Below are positions 47,044 through 56,742 of a stretch of 64,000 nucleotides of DNA, piece after piece. The notes under the pieces are model-generated. The model did no database searches. It saw only the letters and a program-made list of their open reading frames with translations, and was not told the origin of the DNA. A program made the position numbers and the translations under genes. Numbering within the stretch: position 1 is the stretch's first letter; each line of letters begins with the position of its first letter. This stretch comes from CAWFLT01 sp963816795 (GTDB lineage Bacteria > Acidobacteriota > Vicinamibacteria > Vicinamibacterales > SCN-69-37): assembly GCA_963816795.1 (NCBI GenBank), contig CAWFLT010000017.1:496001-560000 (forward strand). The letters run 5' to 3'.

Positions 47044-47827
47044 CGTCGTGCCCGGCGCATCCTCGACGCCGTGGGTGGCTCCCAGGGCGCGCCCGTTTAC
47101 CAGCCGGATGCTCGCGACGCCCTGGGAAAGCGCCATGCGGCAGGCTGACAGCTTGGCGATCATTCCTGCCGTCGCCGTGCCGCTGGCAATCAGTTCATCG
47201 ATGCCTTGAATGTCGAGCTGGCGAATCGTGGCTTGAGCTGGCGTCGAGGACCCCGGCCGTCGCGCCCGCGATGACGAGGTCGCTGCCAGTCAGTGCCGCC
47301 GCGATCCGGCAGGCCATCACGTCGGCATTGACGTTCAGCACCGCGCCGTCCTTGTCGATGCCGAGACTGGCGATGACGGGGACGTACTGCGCTGAGATCA
47401 GAAGCGTGACGAGCGAGGCATCGGCCTCGACGGGATCGCCGACCAGTCCGAGATCCACCACTGCACCCGTCGTCGCTCGATGCTTGTCGGTACGCGTCGC
47501 GCGGCCGAGCTCGGCGTCGACACCTGTCAACCCGACGGCGCGAACGCCATGACCAACGAGCGTGGCGACCAACTCGGTGTTCGCCGTACCGGCCAGCACG
47601 GCGACGACCGCGTCGAGTGTCGGGGCGTCAGTCACCCGAAGGCCGTCGACCTTCTTCGGCGTGATGCCGCGACGGGCAAGCTCCGCGTCGATCGCCCGGC
47701 CAGCCCCGTGAATGAGGACGAGCGGCCGCGCCGCGACGACATTGGCCGCGTACGACGCCAGCCGCCCGCGATCCTCCGCCGATTCGAGCAGCTCACCGCC
47801 GAGCTTCAACACGAGCGGGGACGTCAC
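47011..47827 (-). CDS. argB: N-acetylglutamate kinase (one frame break)
   Basis: This amino-acid kinase phosphorylates N-acetylglutamate. SPLVLKLGGELLESAED, RPLVLIHGAGRAIDAELARR, VDGLRVTDAPTLDAV and VLNVNADVMACRIAAALTGS are conserved. After a frame change near 47240 the chain continues IDELIASGTATAGMIAKLSA and SIRLVNGRALGATHG to the TAA at 47011. The final TKTSEEVPT is an extension encoded by the palindromic element. The start GTG overlaps the argC stop (GTGA). The single break is probably a sequence error. Confidence 0.88.
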
Positions 47828-48831
47828 AGCAGTGCCGTCCGCTCGTCGAAGCCGTAGGCGACGTTGAAGTTCTGCAACGCGGAGCCCGCCGCGCCCTTCA
47901 CGAGATTGTCGAGGCACGCCACGATCACCAATCGCCGTGACGAGGCCTCGAACCGCCATCCGAGATTGCAGAAATTCGTCCACGCCACATGCTTGATTTC
48001 CGGCAACACGTCGCCGGTGAGCCGCACGAAGGGCTCGTTGACGTACGCGGTCTGGTAGGCGTCGGCGATCTGCTCCGCGGTCGTGCCAGGCGCGGCCTTC
48101 ACGTAGATCGTTTCGAGAATGCCGCGATCGAGTGGCACGAGGTGCGGAACGAACGTCACGCTCGCCCTCAACTCCTGTTCCATCTCGGCGACGTGGCGAT
48201 GCCCGAGGACGCCGTACGCGGCCACCGAGCCGTGGTTTTCGCAGAAATGCGTGCGGTCGCTCGGCACGCGGCCCGCGCCCGAGATCCCCGATTTGGCGTC
48301 GATGACGATGCCGGCGTCGGTGTCGAGGCGGCCGGCCTGGGCGAGCGGCATGAGCGCCAGGAGCGCCGCCGTCGGATAACAGCCGGGATTGGCAATGAGC
48401 GACGCGTGACGCACGTCGTTCTTGTAGAACTCCGTCAGGCCGTAGGCCGCGCCGTTGGGCAGCAAGCCCGTGGCGGGATACCACTTGGAGCGCGCCGAGG
48501 CGTCGCGGATGCGAAAGGCGCCTGACAGATCGATGACGCGGACGCCGGCGTCAACGAGGGGCGGCGCCAGTTCTGCCGCGGCCGCCTCAGGAACCGCCAG
48601 AAACGCCAGGTCCACATCCGACGCGAGGCGTTTGGTGTCGAGCGGCTCGACGGCGCCGTTCCAGACCCGCGCCAATCGCGGCAGCGGCCGGGCTGCCGAA
48701 TCCGCGCTGGACGACATGGCCGCCTCGAGCCGCACGTTCGGATGCCGGGCGAGCAGCCCGATGAGCTCCTGCCCGGCATAGCCCGTGGCGCCGGCCAGGC
48801 CGACGCGTATTGTCGATGAATACGTATCCAT
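47824..48831 (-). CDS. argC: N-acetyl-gamma-glutamyl-phosphate reductase
   Basis: This NADPH-dependent reductase makes N-acetylglutamate semialdehyde. RVGLAGATGYAGQELIGLLA binds the cofactor; the catalytic Cys is in SLIANPGCYPTAALLALMPL, and the His is in the VLGHRHVAEMEQEL region. IVIDAKSGISGAGR is typical. 335 residues, intact. First gene of the operon argC-B-D-A-J-F; an ARG-box-like palindrome overlaps its start codon and a good promoter lies just upstream. Confidence 0.94.
   Translation of the reverse strand: MDTYSSTIRVGLAGATGYAGQELIGLLARHPNVRLEAAMSSSADSAARPLPRLARVWNGAVEPLDTKRLASDVDLAFLAVPEAAAAELAPPLVDAGVRVIDLSGAFRIRDASARSKWYPATGLLPNGAAYGLTEFYKNDVRHASLIANPGCYPTAALLALMPLAQAGRLDTDAGIVIDAKSGISGAGRVPSDRTHFCENHGSVAAYGVLGHRHVAEMEQELRASVTFVPHLVPLDRGILETIYVKAAPGTTAEQIADAYQTAYVNEPFVRLTGDVLPEIKHVAWTNFCNLGWRFEASSRRLVIVACLDNLVKGAAGSALQNFNVAYGFDERTALL
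48817..48830. promoter_or_regulatory. ARG-box-like operator at the argC start
   Basis: TGAAT-ACGT-ATCCA matches the TGAAT-N4-ATTCA half-site pair of ArgR operators at 9 of 10 bases and overlaps the argC ATG. Binding by the adjacent ArgR would block argC initiation (inference). Confidence 0.55.
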
Positions 48832-48840
48832 CTAAAGCAC

Positions 48841-48869
48841 TATATATCCACAGATGGCGGGCACGTCAA
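48841..48869 (-). promoter_or_regulatory. argC operon promoter
   Basis: TTGACG (48864-48869, minus strand) and TATATA (48841-48846) are spaced by exactly 17 bp. Transcription would start close to the argC ATG, within the operator. Confidence 0.65.
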
Positions 48870-48923
48870 CACCAACCGAGCTAAAATGCTAGACATTACA
48901 TGCGTCGTTGCACCGCGCTCATG

Positions 48924-48954
48924 TATAATCATGCGTCGACTGAATAGTTATGAA
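48924..48954 (+). promoter_or_regulatory. argR -10 box and ARG-box-like site
   Basis: TATAAT at 48924-48929 is a perfect -10, although no good -35 is seen. TGAAT-AGTT-ATGAA (48941-48954), 8 of 10 to the ArgR half-sites, overlaps the argR start codon, suggesting autoregulation. Confidence 0.5.
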
Positions 48955-49414
48955 GGCTTGGCGACAGGCTCAACTCCTGGACCTCATCGATCACGACGCC
49001 ATCGCGTCGCAGGAGCGGCTCCGCGAGCGGCTCGGCGCCCGTGGTATCGAAGCGACGCAGGCGACGATCTCCAGAGATCTCAAAGAGTTAGGGCTGGTGA
49101 AGCGGGCCGGTGACGGCGCCTATGTCCGGCCTGGGTCCGAGCGGGGCAGTCCGGCCGTCAGCGAGCAGCTCCGCCGGGGCGTGGCGGGATTGATGCGCGG
49201 GCTCGAGCGCGTCGATGCCCTGCTCGTCCTGAGGACGGACCGGGGCCAGGCTCAGGGCCTGGCCGAGTGGATCGACCGGGCTCAGCTCCCCGAAGTGGCG
49301 GGGACGATCGGCGGCGACGACACGATTCTGATCGTCTGCCGCGCCGGCCAGGCCGAGGCGCTCGAGCGCCAGTTGAATGAGATGGCCAGGACACCGATCG
49401 CGCGAGGCGCGTGA
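48950..49414 (+). CDS. argR: arginine repressor
   Basis: 154 residues. The N-terminal winged helix is RQAQLLDLIDHDAIASQERL, followed by IEATQATISRDLKELGLVK with the recognition helix. The C-terminal hexamerisation and arginine-binding domain ends GGDDTILIVCRAGQAEALER, where the Asp-Asp pair binds arginine. It should sense arginine and repress the divergent argC operon and its own unit. It is the first gene of argR - argG-like - argH - VOC, and its stop overlaps the next ATG. Confidence 0.92.
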   Translation: MKAWRQAQLLDLIDHDAIASQERLRERLGARGIEATQATISRDLKELGLVKRAGDGAYVRPGSERGSPAVSEQLRRGVAGLMRGLERVDALLVLRTDRGQAQGLAEWIDRAQLPEVAGTIGGDDTILIVCRAGQAEALERQLNEMARTPIARGA

Positions 49415-50427
49415 TGCAGAAAATCGTTCTCGCTTATTCGGGCAGTCTCGCCACTTCGATCGCCATTCCGTGGCTCGCGGAAGAGTACGGTGCCGAAGTC
49501 GTGACGGTCACGCTCGATCTCGGACAGGGACGCGAGCTGGCAGATGTCCGCGCGCGCGCCCTGGCACTCGGTGCGGCACGCGCCCACGTCGTCGACGCGC
49601 GCGAGGAATTGGCGCGCGCCGGCGTGCTGGCCGCGCTCCAGTCGGGCATCTCTTGCGCACGCGCTGGTCTGACCGCTGCCCTGGCGCTGCCGCTCATCGC
49701 GAAGCATCTCGTCGACATCGCGCACATCGAAGAGGCGGCCATCGTCGCCCACGGCGCGAGGTCCTATGACGATCAGGCGCGGCAGGACGCGGCGGTGCGC
49801 GCCATCGATCCCGCGTTGACGATGGTCGCGCCTGCGCGCCTGTGGAAGAAGACGCCGAGGCAACTCGTTGACGAGGCTCGGCAACGCGGTATTCCCGGAG
49901 TGGTGGGCGAGGAGATCAGTCGCTCGGGTCGCACCATCTGGGGCCGGGTGCTGGAGCTCGTGTCTGCCCGTGAGCCGTCGAGCACACCGGCGCGCGCGTT
50001 CTTCCAGCTGACCAGAGACCCGGCGAGGTCGCCGGACGCCGCCGCGCAGGTCGAGATCGCATTTGCGCGTGGCGTTCCGGTCAGCATCAACGGTGTCGAG
50101 ATGCCTCTGGTGGAGCTCGTGCAGAGTCTCGAGACGATTGCCGGCACACATGGCGTCGGCCGGACCGACGTCACCCGTTCAGGCGCGGACGGCAACATGC
50201 GCCGCACCATCACCGAGGCGCCCGCCGCCCATGTGCTGGACGTTGCGCTCGCCGATCTTCGCCGCGTCGCCACCTCGGTCGAGCTTGCCGCCTCGGCGCC
50301 GGCCATCCGTCTCCAGCTCTTCAGAGGCGATTGCCGTATCGTCGGGCGCAAGGTCGCCGGCGTGCTGACCGGCACCACGACAGCAGCTGAAGGAGCCCGG
50401 CGGATCGAGCCGGCGTTGATCTCCTGA
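49414..50427 (+). CDS. argininosuccinate synthase-like protein with altered active site
   Basis: About 337 residues align end to end with ArgG (QKIVLAYSGSLATSIAIPWL; GVPVSINGVEMPLVELVQSL; IAGTHGVGRTDVTRSGADGN). Key sites differ, however. The PP-loop SGGLDTS is SGSLATS, losing the Asp. HGATGKGNDQVRFE is HGARSYDDQARQD. The citrulline-side segment (TSLARP in ArgG) is AALALP, and the C-terminal region is 60-70 residues short. It therefore may not make argininosuccinate. Position between argR and argH, with ATG and stop overlaps, argues it is still used in arginine metabolism. It could be a diverged enzyme or a regulatory paralogue, with a true ArgG elsewhere. The frame is intact. Confidence 0.8.
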   Translation: MQKIVLAYSGSLATSIAIPWLAEEYGAEVVTVTLDLGQGRELADVRARALALGAARAHVVDAREELARAGVLAALQSGISCARAGLTAALALPLIAKHLVDIAHIEEAAIVAHGARSYDDQARQDAAVRAIDPALTMVAPARLWKKTPRQLVDEARQRGIPGVVGEEISRSGRTIWGRVLELVSAREPSSTPARAFFQLTRDPARSPDAAAQVEIAFARGVPVSINGVEMPLVELVQSLETIAGTHGVGRTDVTRSGADGNMRRTITEAPAAHVLDVALADLRRVATSVELAASAPAIRLQLFRGDCRIVGRKVAGVLTGTTTAAEGARRIEPALIS

Positions 50428-51818
50428 TGTCGACCCTGTGGTCGGGCCGGTTCGACTCGGAACCGGACCGCGAAGTCTTCGAGTACGGCAAGTCGCTCGC
50501 GGTCGACCGTCGACTCGTGGACGACGACATTGTGGGAAGCCAGGCGTGGGCGGAGGCGCTCGGCCGCGCCGGCGTGCTGGCGCCGCCGGACGTCAGCGCG
50601 ATCGTGCGTGGTCTCGACGCCATCAGGATCGCGGTGCACGCAGATCCGCACACGATTGAGCGCGCGACCGACGAAGACGTCCACAGCTTCGTCGAGCGCG
50701 AGCTGATCGAACGGATCGGCGATGCGGGCCGCCGGCTGCACACCGGGCGCTCGCGCAACGAACAGGTGTCCGTCGACTTTCGCCTGTACCTGCGCCGGCG
50801 GATTCCCGAGGTCCAACGCGCGCTCGCCCTCCTCGTTGAGGCGTTGGCCCATCAGGCAGCGTCGGCTGGCGACGCAGTGATGCCGTCGTACACGCATCTC
50901 CGCCGGGCGCAACCTGTGCTCGTCGCGCACGTCTGGCTCTCGCACGCGGCGGCGATTCGCCGTGACGTCGACCGCTTCGATGTCGCGCGCCACGAAGCGG
51001 ATGTTCTGCCGCTCGGATCAGGGGCGATTGCCGGCACCGCCTACGACATCGACGTGGCCTGGCTTGCCGGCCGCCTCGGCTTCACGCGAGTGTCACCGAA
51101 CAGCATCGACACGTCCGGCGATCGCGATTTCGTCGCCGCCTTTCTCTTTGCGTGCTCGGTGGCGATGGTGCACCTCAGCCGGCTCGCCGAAGACGTCATC
51201 CTGTTCTCGAGCGAGGAATTCGGCTTCCTCGAGGTCCACGACTCGGTCGCGACCGGCTCGAGCCTCATGCCGCAGAAGAAGAATCCCGATCCGCTCGAGC
51301 TGGTGCGCGGCAAGTCCGGCAAGGCCGTCGGACTGCTCACCGGCTGGCTGACGACGATGAAGGGCCTGCCGCTTGGCTACAACAAGGATCTGCAGGAGGA
51401 CAAGGCGGTCGTCTTCGAGGCCGAGGATCTGATGATTGCCTGTGCGCGCACGACGGCGACGGTCATCCGTACGCTGACGCTGCGACCGGACGTCACCCGC
51501 GCCGCCGCGTCCGGTCTCCTGCTCGCCACCGAAGTCGCCGACTATCTGGTTGCGCGCGGGCTGCCTTTCCGGTCCGCGCACGAAGTCACGGGCCGCATCG
51601 TCCGCGATCTGTACGCGCGCGGCGCCGACTTCCGTGCGCTCGCGCTCGAGGACTGGCGCGCGTACCACGAGCGCTTCGAGGAGGACGTCTTCCGGGTCGT
51701 CACCCCGGAAGCCGCCGTGGCCGCGAAAAAAACCCCGCAGTCCACCAATCCGGCCTCGGTCGCCGCGATGCTCGCCGAGACCCGCGCGTGGATTGCCACC
51801 CGGATGCAGCTGCCGTGA
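50427..51818 (+). CDS. argH: argininosuccinate lyase
   Basis: Splits argininosuccinate into arginine and fumarate. TLWSGRFDSEPDREVFEYGK opens it; LHTGRSRNEQVSVDFRLYLR, MPSYTHLRRAQPVLVAHVWL and the fumarase-superfamily signature TGSSLMPQKKNPDPLELVRG with the catalytic Ser are complete. 463 residues, intact. The ATG overlaps the stop of the ArgG-like gene and the TGA overlaps the GTG of the VOC gene. Confidence 0.95.
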   Translation: MSTLWSGRFDSEPDREVFEYGKSLAVDRRLVDDDIVGSQAWAEALGRAGVLAPPDVSAIVRGLDAIRIAVHADPHTIERATDEDVHSFVERELIERIGDAGRRLHTGRSRNEQVSVDFRLYLRRRIPEVQRALALLVEALAHQAASAGDAVMPSYTHLRRAQPVLVAHVWLSHAAAIRRDVDRFDVARHEADVLPLGSGAIAGTAYDIDVAWLAGRLGFTRVSPNSIDTSGDRDFVAAFLFACSVAMVHLSRLAEDVILFSSEEFGFLEVHDSVATGSSLMPQKKNPDPLELVRGKSGKAVGLLTGWLTTMKGLPLGYNKDLQEDKAVVFEAEDLMIACARTTATVIRTLTLRPDVTRAAASGLLLATEVADYLVARGLPFRSAHEVTGRIVRDLYARGADFRALALEDWRAYHERFEEDVFRVVTPEAAVAAKKTPQSTNPASVAAMLAETRAWIATRMQLP

Positions 51819-52234
51819 CATCTCGACCGGCTCCGGTCCGCACCTTTGGTTTGACCCACGTCGCGCTGGCGGTCCGCGATCCCGAGCGATCGCTCGCGTT
51901 CTATCAAGCCGTGCTTGGCGTGGTGCCGGTGTACCGGGACAAGGCGTTTGTCCAGGCGCAGACGCCGGGTGCCCGTGATGTCCTGGTGTTCGAGAAGGCG
52001 CGCCATGCCGGCCGCAGCGCCGGTGTGAAGCACTTCGGCTTCCGCCTCCGCCGTGCCCGCGACATCGACCGCGCGATCGCCGCCGTGCGCCGCGCCGGCG
52101 GCCGCATCAAGAGCTCGGGCGAATTCGTCCCAGGGGAGCCGTACGTGTTCTTCGAGGATCCGGACGGATACGAGGTCGAGATCTGGTACGAGCTGCCCAC
52201 GGCCGTCGATCCCCGCCCCACCCGTAAGACATGA
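51815..52234 (+). CDS. VOC-superfamily (glyoxalase-like) protein
   Basis: This 139-residue protein has two beta-alpha-beta-beta-beta modules. FGLTHVALAVRDPERSLAFY has the first metal-site His, KHFGFRLRRARDIDRAIAAV the second, and YVFFEDPDGYEVEIWYELP the closing Glu. It may be a metal-dependent lyase, dioxygenase or resistance-type binder; substrate unknown. The GTG start overlaps the argH stop (GTGA), so it is co-translated with the arg genes, but a link to arginine is not established. Confidence 0.85.
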   Translation: MTSRPAPVRTFGLTHVALAVRDPERSLAFYQAVLGVVPVYRDKAFVQAQTPGARDVLVFEKARHAGRSAGVKHFGFRLRRARDIDRAIAAVRRAGGRIKSSGEFVPGEPYVFFEDPDGYEVEIWYELPTAVDPRPTRKT

Positions 52235-52326
52235 AGGACTTGCCCTTCGTGTCGTGAAGACACCCCCGTTCGCGTTCGAAATCGGGCAACTCGCCCCTGG
52301 CGGCTTCCTCCGGGGCTGTGCGCCTC

Positions 52327-52360
52327 TATAATCTCAACACGCACTTCTGAAGGAGGAGTC
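52327..52360 (+). promoter_or_regulatory. -10 box and strong ribosome site before the M16 gene
   Basis: TATAAT at 52327-52332 and AAGGAGGAG before the ATG at 52364. No convincing -35 is seen. The ~90 bp upstream contain short CTTCGTG-type repeats. Confidence 0.5.
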
Positions 52361-52363
52361 TCC

Positions 52364-53733
52364 ATGCGAGGTTGGATTCGCCCACTCGCCCAGACCGCAT
52401 TTGCCATGCTGGTCGGCGCGATCACGCTGGCCGCGGCCGCCGCGCCGCGGGTCATGTTCACGGACACCAAGCTGAAGAACGGCTTGCGCGTGATCATCTC
52501 CGAGGATCACACCGCGCCGGTCTACTCGATTGCCGTGACCTACAACGTCGGCTCGCGCGACGAGCGCAAGGGCCGCACGGGCTTCGCGCATTTGTTCGAG
52601 CACATGATGTTCAAGGGATCCGAGCAGGTCGGTCCCGGTGAGCACTTCACGCTGGTGTTCAACAACGGCGGCAGCATGAACGGCACGACCAACAAGGATC
52701 GGACCCTGTATTTCGAGACGCTGCCGTCGAACCAGCTCGACCTCGGCCTGTTTCTCGAGGCCGACCGCATGTGGTCGCTCGAGATCACGAAGGAGAATCT
52801 CGACAACCAGCGCAACGCGGTCCAGGAAGAACGGCGGCTCGGTCTCGACAACCAGCCGTACGGGAAGTCGTTCGAGCTGATCGAGGAACTGGCCTACGAG
52901 AATCCCGCGTACGAGCACTCGGTGATTGGCTCGATGGCCGACTTGTCTGCCGCGACCGTCGAGGACGTCTCCGCGTTCTTCAAGACCTACTACGCGCCGA
53001 ACAACGCCGTGGTCTCGATCGTCGGCGACGTGAAGACTGCGGAAGTCCTCGAGAAGATGCGCAAGTACTTCGAGCGGATCCCGTCGCAGCCGGCGCCTGC
53101 GCCGGTGGATATGACCGAACCGGCGCAGACCGCCGAACGCCGCCAGACCGTCGACGACGCGCTGGCGCGCCTGCCGCGCGTGGACATGGTGTGGCACACG
53201 CCGGCGGCGTTGGCGCCAGATGACGACGCGCTGACCGTGATGGCCGCAGGTCCTCTCGAGCGGCCGCAGCTCGCGCTTCTACGACAGCATCGTCCGGGTC
53301 AAGCAGTTGAGCAGCGGCGTCGGCGCGTCGGCGGCGGACACTCGCGGCCCCGGACTGTTCCAGGTGGGCGGGACGGCGCTTCCCGGCAAGAACATCGCCG
53401 ATCTCGAAGCGGCCATTTACGCCGAAATCGACAAGCTCAAGACGGAACCGGTGGCAGCGTGGGAGCTCGAGAAGGCGCGTAACAACTGGAAGCGCTCGTC
53501 GGTGGCCGCGCTCGGGCAGTTCGCTGCAGCGGGCCATCACGCTCGGCCGCTACGCGCTCTTCTGGAACGATCCGAATCTCATCAACACGTACCCGGACCG
53601 CATCGCGGCTGTCACCGCCGCCGACGTCCAGCGCGTCGCCAAGCAGTATTTCGTCGCGACCAATCGGACGGTCGTGACGACCATGCCGAAGGCGCCCTCT
53701 GGCGTTCCGGGCGCGGAAGGAGGCCGGCAATGA
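52364..53733 (+). CDS. M16 zinc peptidase, catalytic subunit (frame broken near end)
   Basis: A signal peptide (FAMLVGAITLAAAAAPR) is followed by an insulinase-type fold. The inverted zinc motif is HLFEH in GRTGFAHLFEHMMFKGS, and the third ligand Glu is in NQRNAVQEERRLGLDN. FFKTYYAPNNAVVSIVGDV is conserved. After frame changes near 53250 and 53525 the second half continues GPGLFQVGGTALPGKNIADL and LINTYPDRIAAVTAADVQ to the TGA. It should degrade or process peptides in the periplasm. It is coupled by an ATGA overlap to a second, non-catalytic M16 gene, the usual heterodimer arrangement. Confidence 0.85.
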
Positions 53734-55234
53734 AGCTTCGACATCTCGCCATCGGCGTCTTGATGGCCGCGCTCGCGATGACGGGCACGCCCGGACGGAT
53801 CGTGGCCGCGCAGCAGGCACCACCGCCACCGCAACCGCCATTGCCAACGAAGAGTCAGCCGGTCGTCCTCAAAGGCCGGGCGCCGGTCTCGAAAGACGTG
53901 CTGCAGGTCAAACTGCCGCGTCCGGCGGAAGCCGATCTGGCGAACGGCCTGCACGTCATGGTGCTCGAAGATCGGCGGCTGCCGCAGATCTCCTTTCAGA
54001 TTCTGATTCCCGGCGCCGGCGGCTACTTCGATCCCGCCGACTCGCCGGGGCTCGCAGTGGTGACGGCGGCGATGATGCGCGAAGGCACGACGTCGCGCAC
54101 GACGCAGCAGATTTCGGAGTTGCTCGAGACGAAGGCGGCCACCGTCGCGGTCACGAGCGGGATTGCGTCGGCTGTCGGCGACCGTTTCGGGATCGAGCCT
54201 GACCGAGAACTTCGATGACACCTTGGCGCTGGCCGCCGACATCCTGCTGAATCCGTCCTTCCCGCAGGACGAGCTCGACCGCTACCGGACGCGGACCCGG
54301 GCAGGCCTCGTCACCCAGCGGACGAGCCCGGGCTTTCTCGCGAGCGAGATGATGTCGAAGATTCTCTACGGCACGCATCCGGCGGCCCGGATCTCGCTCA
54401 CGGAGGAAGGCCTGACGAAGGTCACGCGCGACGCCATGGTCACGGTGCATCGGACGCGCTTTGTCCCCGACCACGCCGTGATCGCGATCGCCGGCGACAT
54501 CTCGATGGCTGACGCCCGAAAAGCGATCGAGGCCCGCCTCGGCACGTGGAAGAAGGCGGGCACGCCGGCTCCGGCCGTGTCCGATCCGTCTGCCATCGGG
54601 GCCGCGAAGGTGAGCTTCATCGCCCGCGCCGAGCTCCGTCCAGACGTCCCTCTGGGTCGGCACCCAGGCGATCTCGCGCGTGAGTCCCGGACTACGACAT
54701 CGTTCAGGTCATGAACGCGGTGCTCGGCGGCGGCCCGACGGGCCGGCTGTTCACCCATCTCCGCGAGGAGAAGGGCTACACCTACGGCGCGTACAGCAAC
54801 ATCTCGGCGGGCCAGTTCCGCGGCAGCTGGACGGCGTCGACCGACGTCCGGACCGAGGTCACGGAGCCGGCGCTGCGCGACCTCGTGGCCGAGATCACGC
54901 GCATGCGCAACGAGCCCGTGCCGACGAAGGAATTCGAGGATCGCAAACGCGGCATGGTCGCGTCGTTCGCGCTCTCGCTCGAATCGCCGGCCGCGGTGCT
55001 CAACAACCACGTCACGCGCTGGCTCTACAAACTGCCGGCTGATTACTGGGACAAGTATCCCGGATCGCGTCATGGCCGTCACCGTGGCCGACGTCCAGGC
55101 CGCGGCGAAGAAGTACCTCGATCCCGGCGCGCCTGCAGATCGTCGCCGTCGGCGATCCGACGAAGGTCGCGACGATCCTCCCGCAGTTCGGCACGGTCGA
55201 GACGTTTGACACCAATGGGAAGATGATCAAGTAA
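53730..55234 (+). CDS. M16-like subunit without zinc motif (frame broken)
   Basis: A signal peptide and a Pro-rich linker precede VKLPRPAEADLANGLHVMVL. Where active M16 proteins have HxxEH, this reads SPGLAVVTAAMMREGTTSRT, so zinc cannot bind. The C-terminal M16 segment NAVLGGGPTGRLFTHLREEK with GYTYGAYSNISAG keeps the Arg/Tyr pair that positions substrate in the partner. It is therefore the non-catalytic half of a heterodimer with the preceding gene. Frame changes near 54185, 54640 and 55065 split it; the end TFDTNGKMIK is clear. The breaks are probably sequence errors. Confidence 0.83.
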
Positions 55235-55237
55235 CTC

Positions 55238-55380
55238 GTGGTGCGGGTGCTGGGTGCTGAGTGCTGGGTGCTCGGGTGCGAGGAACGTGCTAACGCTGGC
55301 CAACTTTTCGTCAAGTAAGCAAAAGATGGCGAGCGACAGAATGTTCCGCGCACCTGCGCACCTAGCACGTCGCACCCCGT
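55238..55380. repeat. 7-bp GTGCTGG array, central hairpin, inverted partner
   Basis: Five or six GTGCTGG-like heptamers (55241-55282) face GCGCACC and TAGCACG copies (55348-55379). Between them CGCTGGCCAACTTTT and AAAAGATGGCGAGCG form an imperfect stem. Confidence 0.75.
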
Positions 55381-55403
55381 CACCCGTCATAGAATCCCCC
55401 CCG

Positions 55404-56718
55404 ATGTCCTATGCGTTCCCCGATGACCTGACCGCTCAGGTCATCGAGCGGTGGGAAACGTTCGTCGCGCGCCACGAGAGTCCGGCGCCGCCGATGCCTG
55501 CCGCGGCAGATCTCCGTCACATTCTGGCAACCGCATTCTTCGCCAGCCTGGAACGCGAGGAAGGGCGCAATCTCCGGTTCGTGCTCTGCTGCGCGCCAGG
55601 CGTCGAGGTGTTGCGCGACGGGTTCGGCGAGGCGGTGCCGGTCGTGCCGCTGCTGCCGGCCCGGCCCATCAGCGTCGAGGCGCTGCGGGCGCTGGCGCCC
55701 GCCGTGAGTCCGGACAACGCGGCGATTCTCGTGCGGTGTCCGCGGCCGGAAGAATCCGGCGACTGCGAGATCGCCGGCATCCTGCACGTGGGCGCCAATC
55801 TTGCCCGCGCACGGATGGGACGCTCCTTCTACTACCGGCCGGCGCCATTTGCGCTGATGGTGGACGTGCGCGACGCCGGTGAGCTCCACGTCTATCAGGG
55901 CGACGTCAAGCTCGCGGCGCTGAATGCCGGCCGTCTGCAGGATCAGGTGGCCTACTCAGCCCTCGAGTTCCTGCCGATCAACGACATCCTCATGCGCGGC
56001 GAAGAGGCGCTGCGCCCGCGCATCATCGCGCCCGACCATGAGCCGGCGCAGAGAAACGTCTGACTTCGAGTGGACGGCGATGCTCAATACGATCCTGTGC
56101 ATCGTCAACGGCGTGAAGGCGCACGGTCACGGCGGCATGGTGCTGCTCGTGGCGCCGGGCTCGGAGCGCACGCTGCCCGTGCGCGCCAAGTTCAGCGTGG
56201 ACGAGTCGCGGTCGGTTCTGAGCGATCGCTTCGTCGAGTTCCTCAATACGCGGCACGTGCTCACCGAGGCGCGGCTCCATCGCAAGCGTGCGGGCGGCTG
56301 GGAGTCGACGATGCCGGATGCGGCGCTGTCGCACCTGCAGAACGCGGCGTTCGCGGCCGAGGAGAGCCTGGCCGACGCGGCCGACGTCGTCGCCGGACTC
56401 TCCGCGGTCGACGGCGCTCTGATCCTGACATCGGACCTCCGTGTCCCGGGATTCGGCGCCGAGATCGTGCTCGACGCGGCCGCGCCGGTGAACGCGTATC
56501 AGGTGGCGGGGCATCTGGCCCGGACCGGGCACGGCCCGGAAGTGGACAGCGAGAGCTTCGGCATGCGTCACCGGTCGGCCATGCGGTGCGTCGGCGTGGC
56601 GGAGGCCACCGCGGCGTTTGTGGCGTCGCAGGACGGCCGGGTCAGTTTCTTCTGGAAACAGCACGGGCGGGTGCTCGTCAAATCCAATGTAAACACGGCC
56701 AATCCGAATATGATTTAG
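55404..56718 (+). CDS. DACNV sensor / diadenylate-cyclase-like protein (frame change)
   Basis: Two overlapping frames read as one ~437-residue protein. The N-terminal part (ILATAFFASLEREEGRNLRF, CEIAGILHVGANLARARMG) has the shape of the DACNV sensor region. The C-terminal part resembles the DisA/CdaA diadenylate cyclase domain: LSAVDGALILTSDLRVPGFG keeps the DGA motif, and FGMRHRSAMRCVGVAEATAA keeps RHR, the two nucleotide-binding motifs. So c-di-AMP-type synthesis or nucleotide sensing is plausible. The change of frame near 56045 could be a sequence error; alternatively the second part starts at ATG 56037 as its own gene. A patatin gene follows 24 bp later. Confidence 0.75.
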
Positions 56719-56742
56719 CTCCCCCAGCGTCGGAGGCCTCAT

